64,000 nt of DNA from Nocardia huaxiensis. Lineage in GTDB: Bacteria > Actinomycetota > Actinomycetes > Mycobacteriales > Mycobacteriaceae. The first letter of the stretch is position 1. Every line of letters begins with the position of its first letter. Under the pieces are notes generated by a model that searched no databases, was not told the origin of the DNA, and worked only from the letters and a program-made list of their open reading frames with translations. Made by a program: the position numbers and the translations under genes. Below, piece after piece: positions 16,875 to 25,990 of this stretch. The stretch covers positions 5,766,001 to 5,830,000 of the forward strand of contig NZ_CP059399.1 in assembly GCF_013744875.1 (NCBI RefSeq), read 5' to 3'.

Positions 16875-18187
16875 TCGGCGAACGACTCGTCGAAGACATG
16901 ACCGACGCGGAACGCGCACGCGCCCAACGGGTCGACGCCGTGCTGCCCGCCCTGCGCGCGGCGGCCGCCGCGGCCGACCGCACCGCCACCTTCCCCGACT
17001 CCCATGTGGGGCTGCTGCGCGAGGCGGGACTGCTCGGGCTGGTGGTGCCGGAGAAGTTCGGCGGCCTCGGCGGCGGCCTGCGCGATCTGGCCGCCGCCAC
17101 CTACGCCATGGGCACCGCCTGCCCGTCCACCGCGCTGGCGTACTTCTTCCACAACACCAGCGCCTCCCGGGGTCTGCTGCCTCTGGAGGCCATCGACGCG
17201 GGATTGTTTGCCGCCGACGATGTTCCGGTCGTCCGCGCCTTCGCCGAGAAGGTCCTCACCCGGATGGCCGACGGGGTGTGGCTGGCCAATTTCGCCTCCG
17301 AGGCGGTGAAAACGGCCAAGGCCAACATCACCATCGCCACCACCGCCCGCAAGGTCGACGGCGGCTGGATCCTGCAGGGCGAGAAGTCCTTCGGCTGCGC
17401 GACCGGGGTCGCCGACTACTACCTGACCTCCGCCAAGCTCGAGGGCTACGACACCGCCGAGGGCCTGGCCACCTTCTTCGTGCCCCGGGACGCCGCCGGG
17501 GTGAGCGTGCGTGCGCCCTGGGACGGACTGGGCATGCGCGCCACCGCCAATAACGGCATCCGCCTCGACGAGGTCTTCATCCCCGCCGAGGAAGCCCTCG
17601 CGGTGCCGGGCGCGTTCACCAAGATGCTCACCATGAGCCGAGGCAGCTTCGTCGGCAATCAACTGGCCATCGCGGCGGTCTACACCGGATGCGCTCAGCG
17701 GGTGTACGACGAGACGCTGGCCGCCACCACGCGAAAGACCTTCGCCGACACCGGGGAACCCATCGCCTCCTCCCCCGTGCATCAGGTGCTCATCGGTGAG
17801 ATGACCCGGCAGCTGCGCACCGCGTATCTGTGGCTGCGCTATCAGCTGGCCATCGAGACCGCCGAGCCGCCGATCAAACCCAAACAGGAAGTCTTCACCC
17901 AGTGGCGGCTCGGCAAGGGCGCGGTCACCGAGGCCTGCTTCCAGGTCGCGCTGGGCGCGCTCAAGGCGGGCGGCACCTCCGCCGCGTCGATGGACGGCGT
18001 GGCCGGGCGCGCACTGCGTGATCTGGCCATGGGACTGGTCATGACCTTCCCCGCCGAACGCGGCATGCTCGAGGTGGCGCGCATCGTCACCGACGCCACC
18101 GCCAACGAACTGTTCACCCCCGCACCGTCAGCGGCCGATCGTCCCGCGACCGTGGCGGACACACCGGCCGCGGAGGTGGCGCGATGA
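16871..18187 (+). CDS. Acyl-CoA-dehydrogenase-fold flavin-dependent monooxygenase
   Basis: A 438-residue acyl-CoA dehydrogenase-fold protein with VVPEKFGGLGGGLRDLA, GEKSFGCATGVADYY, FFVPRDAAGV and GLGMRATANNG segments. Being translationally coupled to a flavin reductase, it is more likely the oxygenase of a two-component monooxygenase than a true acyl-CoA dehydrogenase. The usual catalytic Glu region of dehydrogenases is not recognisable. The substrate is unknown; hydroxylation or oxidative cleavage of a pyrrolic or bilin fragment would fit the island. Confidence 0.8.
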   Translation: MIGERLVEDMTDAERARAQRVDAVLPALRAAAAAADRTATFPDSHVGLLREAGLLGLVVPEKFGGLGGGLRDLAAATYAMGTACPSTALAYFFHNTSASRGLLPLEAIDAGLFAADDVPVVRAFAEKVLTRMADGVWLANFASEAVKTAKANITIATTARKVDGGWILQGEKSFGCATGVADYYLTSAKLEGYDTAEGLATFFVPRDAAGVSVRAPWDGLGMRATANNGIRLDEVFIPAEEALAVPGAFTKMLTMSRGSFVGNQLAIAAVYTGCAQRVYDETLAATTRKTFADTGEPIASSPVHQVLIGEMTRQLRTAYLWLRYQLAIETAEPPIKPKQEVFTQWRLGKGAVTEACFQVALGALKAGGTSAASMDGVAGRALRDLAMGLVMTFPAERGMLEVARIVTDATANELFTPAPSAADRPATVADTPAAEVAR

Positions 18188-19572
18188 GTGCGCAACTACC
18201 CCGGATCCTGGATCTGGTCGACGGGGATTGGGGCACGCCGTCGACGGATCTCGGTGTGACGCTGGAGGATCCGGCCACCGGCAACGAGGTGGCACGTGCG
18301 GTGGCCACCGCGCCGGAGCGGGTCGAGCGGGCACTGGCCGTGGCCGCGCGCGTCACCGGTGCGATCGGTCCGGACATCCTCGACGCCATTGCCGACGGAC
18401 TCGAACCCCGGCTGCCGCAGATCGCCGAATGGGATTCGCGCGCAACAGGTGTGCCGATCCGGCAGTCCGAACTGCTGGGTGCGATCGTGGCCGGATCGTT
18501 CCGGTTGGCCGCCGGGCAGCTGCGCGCGGGCGTGCTGCGCGCGGACCGCGACGGGGTGCGCGTGCACCGGCTGCCGCTGGGCCCGGCGCTGTGCCTGGTG
18601 CCATGGAACGCGCCCGCGCCCATGGCCGCGCACAAGGTGGCCAATGCGCTCGCCGCCGGCTGCCCGGCCATTCTGAAAGTCAGTGAGCTGACGCCCTACA
18701 GCGCGGTCGCGCTCGCCGAAGTGATCGCCGAGCACGTCCCGGCGGGCATGTTCCAGCTGGTCCAGGGCGGACCGGAGACCGGGGCGCAGTTGGTGGCCGA
18801 CCCGCGCATCGCCGCGGTCTCGTTCACCGGCGGACTGGCGGGCGGTCGTTCGGTGGCTGCCGCGTCGGCCCCGCTGCTGCGGCCGTGCCAGCTGGAATTG
18901 GGTGGCAACAATCCGCTGGTGGTCCTGCCGGACGCGGATCTGGACACCGCCGCGCGCATGGCGGCCGAACTGCTCACCACCCTCAATGGCCAGTGGTGCC
19001 GGGCGCTGGGCCGGCTCATCCTGCCCGCCGACCGCGCGGAGGAGATTCGCGAGGCGATCGGAAAGCGACTGGGCGCATTGCGAATCGGGCCGCCGACGGA
19101 TCCGGGGACCGAGTTCGGTCCACTCATTCATTCCCGGCATCTGCGCACCGTGCGAGAAGCGGTGTCGCACCGTGAGTTCCGTTCCTTCGGCACGCTGCCC
19201 GCCCAGGGCAACTATGCCGCTCCGACCCTGGTGGACGGCGACCTCCCCGACGAGGTGTTCGGTCCGGTGGCCGCGACCCTCACCTACCGCTCGATCGAGG
19301 AGGCGGTGGCGCTGGCCAATTCGGTTCCCTACGGCCTCGAGGGCTATGTCTGCGGCGCCGACGAAGACGTGGCCTTGGCTGTGGCGGAACGCATTCGGGC
19401 CGGGGAGGTGAAGGTGAACGGCTCCTCGATCATGAGCCTGCACCTGATGACCCCGCGTCCGGCCTGGGGCCGGTCCGGCCTGGGCGAGGAGGGCACGACC
19501 GAGACACTGCGGTTCTTCACCGGGGCGCGCGTGGTGGGCGTCGAGGGCCGCTTCGCCCTGCACACCTCATGA
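18184..19572 (+). CDS. Aldehyde dehydrogenase family protein
   Basis: A 462-residue NAD(P)-dependent aldehyde dehydrogenase. Active-site residues are intact: Asn142 (PWNAP), Lys165, Glu238 (LELGGNNP) and Cys272 (NGQWCRALG). It overlaps both neighbours by 4 bp (ATGA). It most resembles the aldehyde dehydrogenase at 52008-53465, which also has NGQWC in place of the more common GQxC. It would oxidise an aldehyde released by the upstream monooxygenase or from the esterified alcohol. Confidence 0.88.
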   Translation: MSAQLPRILDLVDGDWGTPSTDLGVTLEDPATGNEVARAVATAPERVERALAVAARVTGAIGPDILDAIADGLEPRLPQIAEWDSRATGVPIRQSELLGAIVAGSFRLAAGQLRAGVLRADRDGVRVHRLPLGPALCLVPWNAPAPMAAHKVANALAAGCPAILKVSELTPYSAVALAEVIAEHVPAGMFQLVQGGPETGAQLVADPRIAAVSFTGGLAGGRSVAAASAPLLRPCQLELGGNNPLVVLPDADLDTAARMAAELLTTLNGQWCRALGRLILPADRAEEIREAIGKRLGALRIGPPTDPGTEFGPLIHSRHLRTVREAVSHREFRSFGTLPAQGNYAAPTLVDGDLPDEVFGPVAATLTYRSIEEAVALANSVPYGLEGYVCGADEDVALAVAERIRAGEVKVNGSSIMSLHLMTPRPAWGRSGLGEEGTTETLRFFTGARVVGVEGRFALHTS

Positions 19573-20711
19573 CGGCCGTGGTGGTGGTCGGGGCGGGACC
19601 GGTCGGGCTGACCGCCGCGCTCACCCTGGCCCGGCGCGGCATCGAGGTCACCGTGCTGGAACAGGGTGATGCCCTGGCCGCCGAATCGCGCGCCTCCACC
19701 TTTCATCCGCCGACCCTGGAGATGCTGGCAGACCTCGGCGTGCTGAGATCGCTGCTGGCACAGGGGATCATCGCGACCACGTTCCAGTACCGGGAACGTG
19801 GTGGCGGCGAGATCGCCACCCTGGATCTCGGGGTGCTCGCCGACGACACCGCCTACCCGTTCCGGGTGCAGTGTGAGCAGAGCAAGCTCACCCCGATCCT
19901 GCACGCCGCGCTGCCCGACCACGCGAGGGTGCTGTTCGGACACCGCGTGCACGGGCTGTATGCGGGTCAGGACGGCGTCATCCTGCACACCGCACACGGC
20001 CCACTGCACGCGGACTGGGTGATCGGCGCGGACGGCGCGCATTCGGTGGTGCGGCGCGCGGTGGGGGCGAGCTTCGAGGGCAGCACCTATCCGGAACGAT
20101 TCCTGGTCGCCTCCGTCGACGAGGATCTCACGGCTGTACTGCCGGGGATCGCGCCCATCAACTACGTCTTCGATCCGCACGAGTGGCTGGTGCTGCTGCG
20201 CACGCCCGAGCATTGGCGGGTCCTGCTGCCGACCCCCGCCCACACCCGCGACGAGGTCGAAATGTCCAGGCTCCCCGAGCGTTTGGCCGCGGTCGCCGAT
20301 CTGGGCCGGCCGTGGCGGCTGCTGCACGCCTCGCTGTATCGCGTGCATCAGCGGGTCACCGAATCCTTCCGGATGAACCGGGTGCTGCTCATGGGCGATG
20401 CCGCGCATGTGAACAATCCGCTCGGCGGGATGGGCATGAACAGCGGCATCCACGACGCGGTGCGGATGTCCAGCGCCTTGGCCGAAACACTGTGCGGTGC
20501 AGTGGGATCGGATCTGGACGCGGTGGCCGCCCGGCGACGCACGGTCGCCATCGAGCATGTGCAGCGCGCCAGCCACGACAATTGGCGGCGCCTGCGCGGC
20601 CACGACGAGCGCTACCGGGCCGAATTGCGGGAGCTGGCAGCCGATCCGGTCGCCGCGCGTGCCCATCTGCGCCGGGCCTGCCTACTCGACTCGCTGGAGG
20701 CGACGCGGTGA
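19569..20711 (+). CDS. FAD-dependent aromatic-type monooxygenase (PHBH fold)
   Basis: A 380-residue class A flavoprotein monooxygenase. It has the N-terminal Rossmann motif VVVGAGPVGLTAALTLARRG, the DG-type motif VIGADGAHSVVRRAVG (residues about 153-168) and the GD motif VLLMGDAAHVNNPLGGMGMNSGIHDA. These are the three fingerprints of p-hydroxybenzoate-hydroxylase-like enzymes, which use NAD(P)H and oxygen to hydroxylate aromatic or pyrrolic rings. It is shorter than phenol-hydroxylase-type members, lacking their C-terminal thioredoxin-like domain. Confidence 0.88.
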   Translation: MTAVVVVGAGPVGLTAALTLARRGIEVTVLEQGDALAAESRASTFHPPTLEMLADLGVLRSLLAQGIIATTFQYRERGGGEIATLDLGVLADDTAYPFRVQCEQSKLTPILHAALPDHARVLFGHRVHGLYAGQDGVILHTAHGPLHADWVIGADGAHSVVRRAVGASFEGSTYPERFLVASVDEDLTAVLPGIAPINYVFDPHEWLVLLRTPEHWRVLLPTPAHTRDEVEMSRLPERLAAVADLGRPWRLLHASLYRVHQRVTESFRMNRVLLMGDAAHVNNPLGGMGMNSGIHDAVRMSSALAETLCGAVGSDLDAVAARRRTVAIEHVQRASHDNWRRLRGHDERYRAELRELAADPVAARAHLRRACLLDSLEATR

Positions 20712-22144
20712 CCGGTCTGCGGATCGAGCGGGAGAATCCCGCCAGCCCGGCCGAGATCGTCGGATCGGTGCGGATGACGCCGCCCTACGGGGTGGATGCC
20801 GTTGTCCGCCAGGCGCATCGGGAGCACCGGCAGTGGTCGGCCCGGCCGCTGCCGGAACGGCTGGCGGCGCTCGGTGAGGCCGCCGACGCGCTCGACGCCC
20901 GCGCCGGTGAGCTGGCGGTGCTGCTGGCGCGTGAGAGCGGCAAGCCGGTGGCCGACTGCCGGGGTGAGATCGGTTTCGCCGCAACCTATCTGCGCTGGGT
21001 GCGCGACAATGCACCACGCGTGCTGGGCGAATCGGTGGTCGACGACGCGCAGGGCCGGATCGTCCGCTCCCCCGCACCATTCGGTGTGGTGGCCGCGGTC
21101 ACGCCGTGGAACGCCCCGATCATCCTGTCGGTCCTCAAGCTGGGTCCGGCGCTGGCGGCGGGAAATACCGTGGTGCTCAAGCCGTCTCCGCTCGCCCCGC
21201 TGGCGGTGTCCGAGGTCGCCGCGCTGCTGCCCGGGACCCGGGTGGTGCACGGCGGGCCGGATACGGTGCGCGCGCTGGTCACTCATCCGCTGGTCGGCAA
21301 GGTGGCCTTCACCGGTGGGGAGCAGGCCGGGCGCAGTATCGCTGCCGCTGCCGGGCAGGCCCTCACACCGGTGGTTCTCGAGCTCGGCGGCAACGACCCG
21401 GCGGTGTTCCTCGACGACTTCGCGCTCACCGCAGGCGATTACGAACGCCTGGTGCTGGCCTCGTTCGCCACGGCGGGGCAGGTGTGCATGGCGGCCAAGC
21501 GGTTGTACGTGCCGCAGGCGCGGCTGGATGAGTTCCTGGAGGAGTATCTGGCCGCCGCGCGCCGGATTCTGGTGGTGGGTGATCCCCTGGACGAGCGCGT
21601 GACCATGGGTCCGGTGGTGAATGCCGCTGCGGCCGAACGCCTGACGACTCTCATCGGCGACGCCTGGGAACGCGGCGGCTGGGTGCTCCCGCTCGCCGAG
21701 ACGCCCGTCGGCAGCGACGGATACTTCGTCACACCCGTACTGGCAATGGAACTGCCCGACGACGCCGCTCTGGTGTGCCAGGAGCAGTTCGGCCCCGCCG
21801 TCCCCCTGCTCACCTATACGAGCGAGGACGAGGTGGTCGCGCGCGCCAATGCGTCCGAACTCGGGCTGGGGGCGTCGGTGTGGTCGGCCGACGAGGCTCG
21901 CGCCTTCGCCGTGGCCGCCAGGCTCGAGGCGGGTTTCACCTTCATCAATACCCACAACCGCACCGGCATGTCGCTGCGCGCGCCCTTCGGCGGCACCAAG
22001 CGCAGCGGCTTCGGCCGCGAATACGCCGACGAGGGACTGCTCGAATACGTCCAGACGACCGTCCGGCACGCTCCCGCAGCCTTCCGCGCGGGCGGCCCCG
22101 GAATGCCCGCGCGCGCCTACCCCGACCAGCCGACGCAACTCTGA
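20708..22144 (+). CDS. Aldehyde dehydrogenase family protein
   Basis: A 478-residue aldehyde dehydrogenase with Asn135 (TPWNAP), Lys158, Glu225 (LELGGNDP) and catalytic Cys260 (ATAGQVCMAAK). It starts at GTG 20708, overlapping the monooxygenase stop by 4 bp, and closes this operon. It is only distantly related to the aldehyde dehydrogenase two genes upstream, so the two probably take different aldehydes. Confidence 0.88.
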   Translation: MTGLRIERENPASPAEIVGSVRMTPPYGVDAVVRQAHREHRQWSARPLPERLAALGEAADALDARAGELAVLLARESGKPVADCRGEIGFAATYLRWVRDNAPRVLGESVVDDAQGRIVRSPAPFGVVAAVTPWNAPIILSVLKLGPALAAGNTVVLKPSPLAPLAVSEVAALLPGTRVVHGGPDTVRALVTHPLVGKVAFTGGEQAGRSIAAAAGQALTPVVLELGGNDPAVFLDDFALTAGDYERLVLASFATAGQVCMAAKRLYVPQARLDEFLEEYLAAARRILVVGDPLDERVTMGPVVNAAAAERLTTLIGDAWERGGWVLPLAETPVGSDGYFVTPVLAMELPDDAALVCQEQFGPAVPLLTYTSEDEVVARANASELGLGASVWSADEARAFAVAARLEAGFTFINTHNRTGMSLRAPFGGTKRSGFGREYADEGLLEYVQTTVRHAPAAFRAGGPGMPARAYPDQPTQL

Positions 22145-22192
22145 AACGATGCGTGATCGCTGCAAAACCGGTTTCGCGGTTACAGTCGATGA

Positions 22193-23539
22193 ATGGGCAT
22201 CGAGCGTTCGAGCGTAGTTGCCGCACCGCTGGACGAAGTCTTCGCCTGGTTCGCGCGCCCCGGCGCGCTCACCCGCCTGTCACCACCGTGGCAACCGGTC
22301 ACACCGGTGCAGGAGGCAGATTCGCTGGCCGACGGCCGCGCGGTGCTCCGGCTGCCCGGCGGACTGCGCTGGGTGGCACAGCACGATCCCCGCGCCTACG
22401 ATCCGCCGCACCGCTTCGTCGACGAAATTGCCAAGGACGGACCGGCATCGGTTCCGGCCGCACTGACGGTCCGCTGGCGGCACACCCACGAATTCGAGGC
22501 CGTCGACGACCGGCACACGCGCGTCGTGGACCGGGTGGATACTCCCGTCCCGGCCGCCCTGGCACGGTCCATCTTCGACTACCGCTATCGGCAACTCGCC
22601 GACGACCTCGCCGCCCATCAGCGCGCCGCACAGGCCGGACTGGCACCGCTGACGATCGCCGTCACCGGCGCATCCGGCCTGGTCGGCACCGCATTGACCG
22701 CGTTTCTCAGCACCGGCGGCCATACCGTGATCCGGCTCGTGCGGCGACCGCCGCGCACTTCGACCGAGCGCCAATGGGATCCGGACCGTCCCGCCGCCGA
22801 TCTGCTCGACGGCGTCGACGCCGTCATCCACCTCGCCGGCGCCTCGATCGCGGGCCGATTCACCGAGCAGCATCGCCGCGACATCACCGACAGCCGCATC
22901 GGACCGACCCGCGCCCTGGCCGAAACCACGGCCCGCGCAGGAGTGCGAACCTTCGTCTGCGCCAGCGCCATCGGCTACTACGGCTACGACCGCGGCGACA
23001 CCGTGCTCACCGAGGACAGCGACCGCGGCGACGGCTTCCTGGCCGATGTGGTCGCCGCCTGGGAGGACGCCACCGCCCCGGCCGCCGACGCAGGCGTGCG
23101 CGTCACGCGGGTTCGCACCGGCATCGTGCAATCCCCGCGCGGCGGCACCCTGCGCCTGCTCCGGCCACTGTTCACCGCGGGCCTGGGCGGACGGCTCGGC
23201 GACGGCCGCCAGTGGTTGTCCTGGATCGGCATCGACGACCTGATCGACGTGTATCACCGTGCGCTGTGGGATGATTCGCTGTCCGGCCCGGTCAATGCGG
23301 TCGCACCCAACCCGGTCCGCAATACCGAATACACCCGCGTCCTGGCCGCCACCGTGCACCGTCCCGCGCTGCTCCCCGTGCCCGGCTTCGGCCCGAAACT
23401 ACTACTGGGCGACCAGGGCGCACGCGAACTCGCCACGGCCGGACAGCGCGTGGACCCGGCCCGGCTGCGCAAGGCCGGCCACCACTTCCGCACACCCGGC
23501 CTCGACACCGCCCTCGCACACCTGCTCGGCCGCGGCTAG
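22193..23539 (+). CDS. TIGR01777-type epimerase with N-terminal SRPBCC domain
   Basis: A 448-residue fusion. Residues 1-145 form an SRPBCC/START-like ligand-binding domain (VAAPLDEVFAWFARPGALTRLSPPW). Residues 150-448 form an NAD(P)-binding epimerase of the TIGR01777 (YfcH/SDR39U) group, with VTGASGLVGTALTAFL, SAIGYYGYDRG and a C-terminal domain ending in GHHFRTPGLDTAL. The reaction of this group is not established. The upstream region has only poor matches to the IclR-type motif. The stop overlaps that of the converging gene by 4 bp. Confidence 0.85.
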   Translation: MGIERSSVVAAPLDEVFAWFARPGALTRLSPPWQPVTPVQEADSLADGRAVLRLPGGLRWVAQHDPRAYDPPHRFVDEIAKDGPASVPAALTVRWRHTHEFEAVDDRHTRVVDRVDTPVPAALARSIFDYRYRQLADDLAAHQRAAQAGLAPLTIAVTGASGLVGTALTAFLSTGGHTVIRLVRRPPRTSTERQWDPDRPAADLLDGVDAVIHLAGASIAGRFTEQHRRDITDSRIGPTRALAETTARAGVRTFVCASAIGYYGYDRGDTVLTEDSDRGDGFLADVVAAWEDATAPAADAGVRVTRVRTGIVQSPRGGTLRLLRPLFTAGLGGRLGDGRQWLSWIGIDDLIDVYHRALWDDSLSGPVNAVAPNPVRNTEYTRVLAATVHRPALLPVPGFGPKLLLGDQGARELATAGQRVDPARLRKAGHHFRTPGLDTALAHLLGRG

Positions 23540-24120
23540 CCCCGTCGGCGCACGAACAGGACCGCCACGACCGCGACCAGCACCACGACCGCGGCGGCGA
23601 TGCCGATCAGCACGCCCGAATTGCTGTCGTCCGCATCGGAATCCGGGGATTCGGCAGCGACCGTGCTGGGGGCCGCCGGCTGCTTCGCGCCGAAATCCAG
23701 TGGCACCGAGGCCAGGATGTCCGACGGGTTGGTGAGGCTGGTGACGGCCACGGTGCAGGCGCCCGGCGCGGCCGCGCAGTCGACGCCGCCGATCGAGGCG
23801 ACCAAGGTCAGGGTGCGGCTGCCGCCGTTGGGCTGCCACATGCCCTGCGCGTCGGACCTTCCCATGAGCGAGCCACCGAGATTGCAGTCGGCGGGCGTGG
23901 TGATCTGCGGCTTGCACTGTCCGACGGCGACCGTGGGCAGATCGGGCGGCAGGCCCTCCAGCTGCACGGTGACGGTTTGGCCGGCCGTGACGCCGGTGCT
24001 CACGCTGAGTGTGAGGGTGGGCTCGGCCATCGCGGCCGGGCTACCCGCGAGGGCGGCCGCACCCGCGACGGCGACGAGGGCGCTCGTGCGCGCAAGGCGC
24101 TGGGAGATCAGGGTTTTCAT
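23536..24120 (-). CDS. Membrane-anchored neocarzinostatin-like domain protein
   Basis: A 194-residue exported protein: a signal peptide (about 32 residues ending PAAMA), a beta-rich domain resembling neocarzinostatin/enediyne apoproteins (VTAGQTVTVQLEGLPP, VAVGQCKP, DCNLGG, GVDC...ACTVAV with two Cys pairs), then a Pro/Ser/Asp linker, a C-terminal membrane helix and RRRG. The fold in known members cradles a hydrophobic chromophore. It has a same-length paralogue directly upstream. A role in binding a pigment at the cell surface is inference. Confidence 0.75.
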   Translation of the reverse strand: MKTLISQRLARTSALVAVAGAAALAGSPAAMAEPTLTLSVSTGVTAGQTVTVQLEGLPPDLPTVAVGQCKPQITTPADCNLGGSLMGRSDAQGMWQPNGGSRTLTLVASIGGVDCAAAPGACTVAVTSLTNPSDILASVPLDFGAKQPAAPSTVAAESPDSDADDSNSGVLIGIAAAVVVLVAVVAVLFVRRRG

Positions 24121-24136
24121 GATTCCTCTCCGGATT

Positions 24137-24721
24137 TCACAGCCGTCGCCGATCGGCGAGGGCGAGGATGGCGACGATGAGCAGCAGAGCAGCGGTGGCG
24201 GACCACAGCACGGTCGACGGACCGTTGGCGGAGGGGTCGGTGCGCGCCGCCGCCGTGGTGACGACTGCCGCAGCGGGTTGCCGGGCTCCGGCGAAGCCGA
24301 CCGCCACCTCGGCCGAGTTCGCGTCGATCACGCTCTGCGGTTCCGAACCCGGCAGTGGCGCGGCCGCGATCACGCAGGGCTGGGTGGTGCAGTCGATATC
24401 GTTGAAGTGCGCGTGCGCGGTGAGCGTGACGGTCGGGAAGGTGCCGTCGTCGGCGATATTGACGAAGGTCGCGCCGCCGCCCAGATCGCAGTCACGCAGG
24501 CCGTTGGTGAAGCCCTGTTTGCAGATGCCCACCGCCACCGCGGCCAAACCGGCCCGGAATCCCGTGCCGTTCACAATGATTCGCTGTCCCTCGGTCAGGT
24601 CGGTGGCGGCGCTCACTTCGAGGACGGGCCGGGCAGCAGGCGCCGCGACCGCGGCAGCGGGCAGCAGCGGCAGCGCGGCCGCCGAGGCGACGACCGCCGC
24701 GCGGGCAACGGAACGGATCAC
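24137..24721 (-). CDS. Membrane-anchored neocarzinostatin-like domain protein (paralogue)
   Basis: A 194-residue paralogue of the neighbouring protein with the same layout: signal peptide, beta domain (LTEGQRIIVNGTGFRAG, VAVGICKQG, DCDLGGG, DIDCTTQPCVIA), spacer, single C-terminal helix and RRRL. The start is GTG 24721 with GGAGGAA upstream, overlapping the stop of the membrane-protein gene by 3 bp. The tandem pair plus permease-like gene looks like one unit for surface binding and uptake or export of a ligand. Confidence 0.75.
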   Translation of the reverse strand: MIRSVARAAVVASAAALPLLPAAAVAAPAARPVLEVSAATDLTEGQRIIVNGTGFRAGLAAVAVGICKQGFTNGLRDCDLGGGATFVNIADDGTFPTVTLTAHAHFNDIDCTTQPCVIAAAPLPGSEPQSVIDANSAEVAVGFAGARQPAAAVVTTAAARTDPSANGPSTVLWSATAALLLIVAILALADRRRL

Positions 24722-25863
24722 GGGGTTCCTCCTTCGAGGGTCGGGTTGCCGGTCGGGGCCGGGGCCGCGGTCGCCCGTGGCAGGCGCCGGTAGGCCGCGG
24801 CGGCCAGGGCAGTCGGCACCGCGAGCAGGGTGAGAGCGGTCCCCGTGCCGAACCACACGTCGAGTACGGTGACCGCACCCAGCCCCGCCAATCCGGCGAG
24901 AACGGTGATCATCACGGTGGCGGTGGGCAGTGCCGGCGACCGAATCGTGTTGCCGGGAAACGCGGATGACCCGATCGCACCGCTGGACATCAGATCCAGC
25001 CCACGCGCGGCGCGGGCAGTCGCGGCCAGGGTGACCGCGAGGCCGATCGCGGCGCTCGCCCGGCCCGGCGCGGTGGCGACGAGCACCGGACCGCCCGCGG
25101 CCAGGAGCAACAGCGTCGCGGTCGCACCGGGTTCGGGTCCGGGCAGCGCCACCACGACCGTCGCGGGAATCGCCGCCAGCAGCAGCAGAATCGCTTGGTC
25201 GGCGGCGAAAGCCTCCCATCGGAACAGCAGTAGATGCAGAGTGGGCAGCACGGCGCCACCGGCGACCAGACCGACAGCGCTGTACCCCAGCACGGTGCGC
25301 GCGGCAGGCAGGGCAGTATCGACTCGGCCCGCAATATTCTGCGCGCCGGCATTTTTCGACGTCGTGAGACTTGCGGAAGCGATCGCGAGGATTCCCGCGA
25401 TCAGCAGGCCCCGGTGCGGTGCTCGCGCCGCGAGGGCCGCGATTCCCGCGGCAGCGGGCACACCGGCCGCCATCGCACTGTGCCACGTCGTCAGCGCGGC
25501 AGGCGCGCCCCAGGACAGTCGGCGCGCAATCACGATCACGGGTCCGGTCGCGGCGCCGCCCGCGAGCACGGCAGCGCCGAACCAGACGATGTGTTCGGTG
25601 ACGCCCGCCAGCGCGAATGCCGCGCCCGCCAGCAGTGCGGCGAGCCCGGCACCCCGTAGTGACAGCTCGAGCCGGGCCGCCAATCCGCCTGTGACACAGG
25701 CGAGTGCGAGCGCGGTGAACGCGATGTAGCCCACCACTTCACCGGGCACGCCCAGTACGCCGCCGAAGGGTTTGGCGAGCAGGACCAACTGTCCGCCGGC
25801 GACCGGTCCGGCCCAGGCCCCCGCGACGGTCAGCGCCCCGAGCGCACTCCCGCCGGAGCGCAT
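24718..25863 (-). CDS. Polytopic membrane protein, permease-like
   Basis: A 381-residue protein made almost wholly of Ala/Leu/Val/Gly-rich hydrophobic helices (about 11-12), resembling an MFS-type carrier in size and layout but without a motif I can name. ATG 25863 is preferred; it lies one base after the stop of a 27-codon ORF with a strong ribosome-binding site, suggesting translational coupling. A GTG at 25893 is an alternative. Promoter and IclR-type operator are at 25966-25990. Possible transporter for the island's substrate. Confidence 0.7.
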   Translation of the reverse strand: MRSGGSALGALTVAGAWAGPVAGGQLVLLAKPFGGVLGVPGEVVGYIAFTALALACVTGGLAARLELSLRGAGLAALLAGAAFALAGVTEHIVWFGAAVLAGGAATGPVIVIARRLSWGAPAALTTWHSAMAAGVPAAAGIAALAARAPHRGLLIAGILAIASASLTTSKNAGAQNIAGRVDTALPAARTVLGYSAVGLVAGGAVLPTLHLLLFRWEAFAADQAILLLLAAIPATVVVALPGPEPGATATLLLLAAGGPVLVATAPGRASAAIGLAVTLAATARAARGLDLMSSGAIGSSAFPGNTIRSPALPTATVMITVLAGLAGLGAVTVLDVWFGTGTALTLLAVPTALAAAAYRRLPRATAAPAPTGNPTLEGGTP

Positions 25864-25864
25864 C

Positions 25865-25948
25865 TCAGCAGCCCGCCGGGGACGGACCGGCACGGTGACC
25901 CGGCACGGCGATCGGTGGTGTGGGGGAAGACGATTCGCAGGTCGTCAC
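25865..25948 (-). CDS. Candidate 27-residue leader peptide
   Basis: GTG 25948 follows AGGAGG (25959-25954) at good spacing and opens a 27-codon ORF rich in Ser and Pro with Cys near both ends. Its TGA is separated by one base from the ATG of the permease-like gene. This Shine-Dalgarno is the best in the intergenic region, and none is as good before the permease start. Either the peptide is a coupling leader or the permease is translated by re-initiation. Only sequence layout supports it. Confidence 0.35.
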   Translation of the reverse strand: MTTCESSSPTPPIAVPGHRAGPSPAGC

Positions 25949-25965
25949 GACTACCTCCTGCGCGC

Positions 25966-25990
25966 GTTTCTCTGATGGAAACGCAGTTTC
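25966..25990. promoter_or_regulatory. IclR-type operator, exact composite
   Basis: GTTTC-N7-GAAAC-GCA-GTTTC. The 17-bp core is exact and a third half-site follows in N3 spacing. It serves the minus-strand permease/neocarzinostatin-like operon. Confidence 0.65.

Noticed and set aside
16871..18187. Ordinary acyl-CoA dehydrogenase of beta-oxidation
   Set aside because: It is translationally coupled to a flavin reductase and lacks a recognisable catalytic-Glu block, which fits a two-component monooxygenase better.
22141..22192. IclR-type site before the TIGR01777 epimerase gene
   Set aside because: GAAAC and GTTTC half-sites exist but not in N3 or N7 register; the best alignment has several mismatches.
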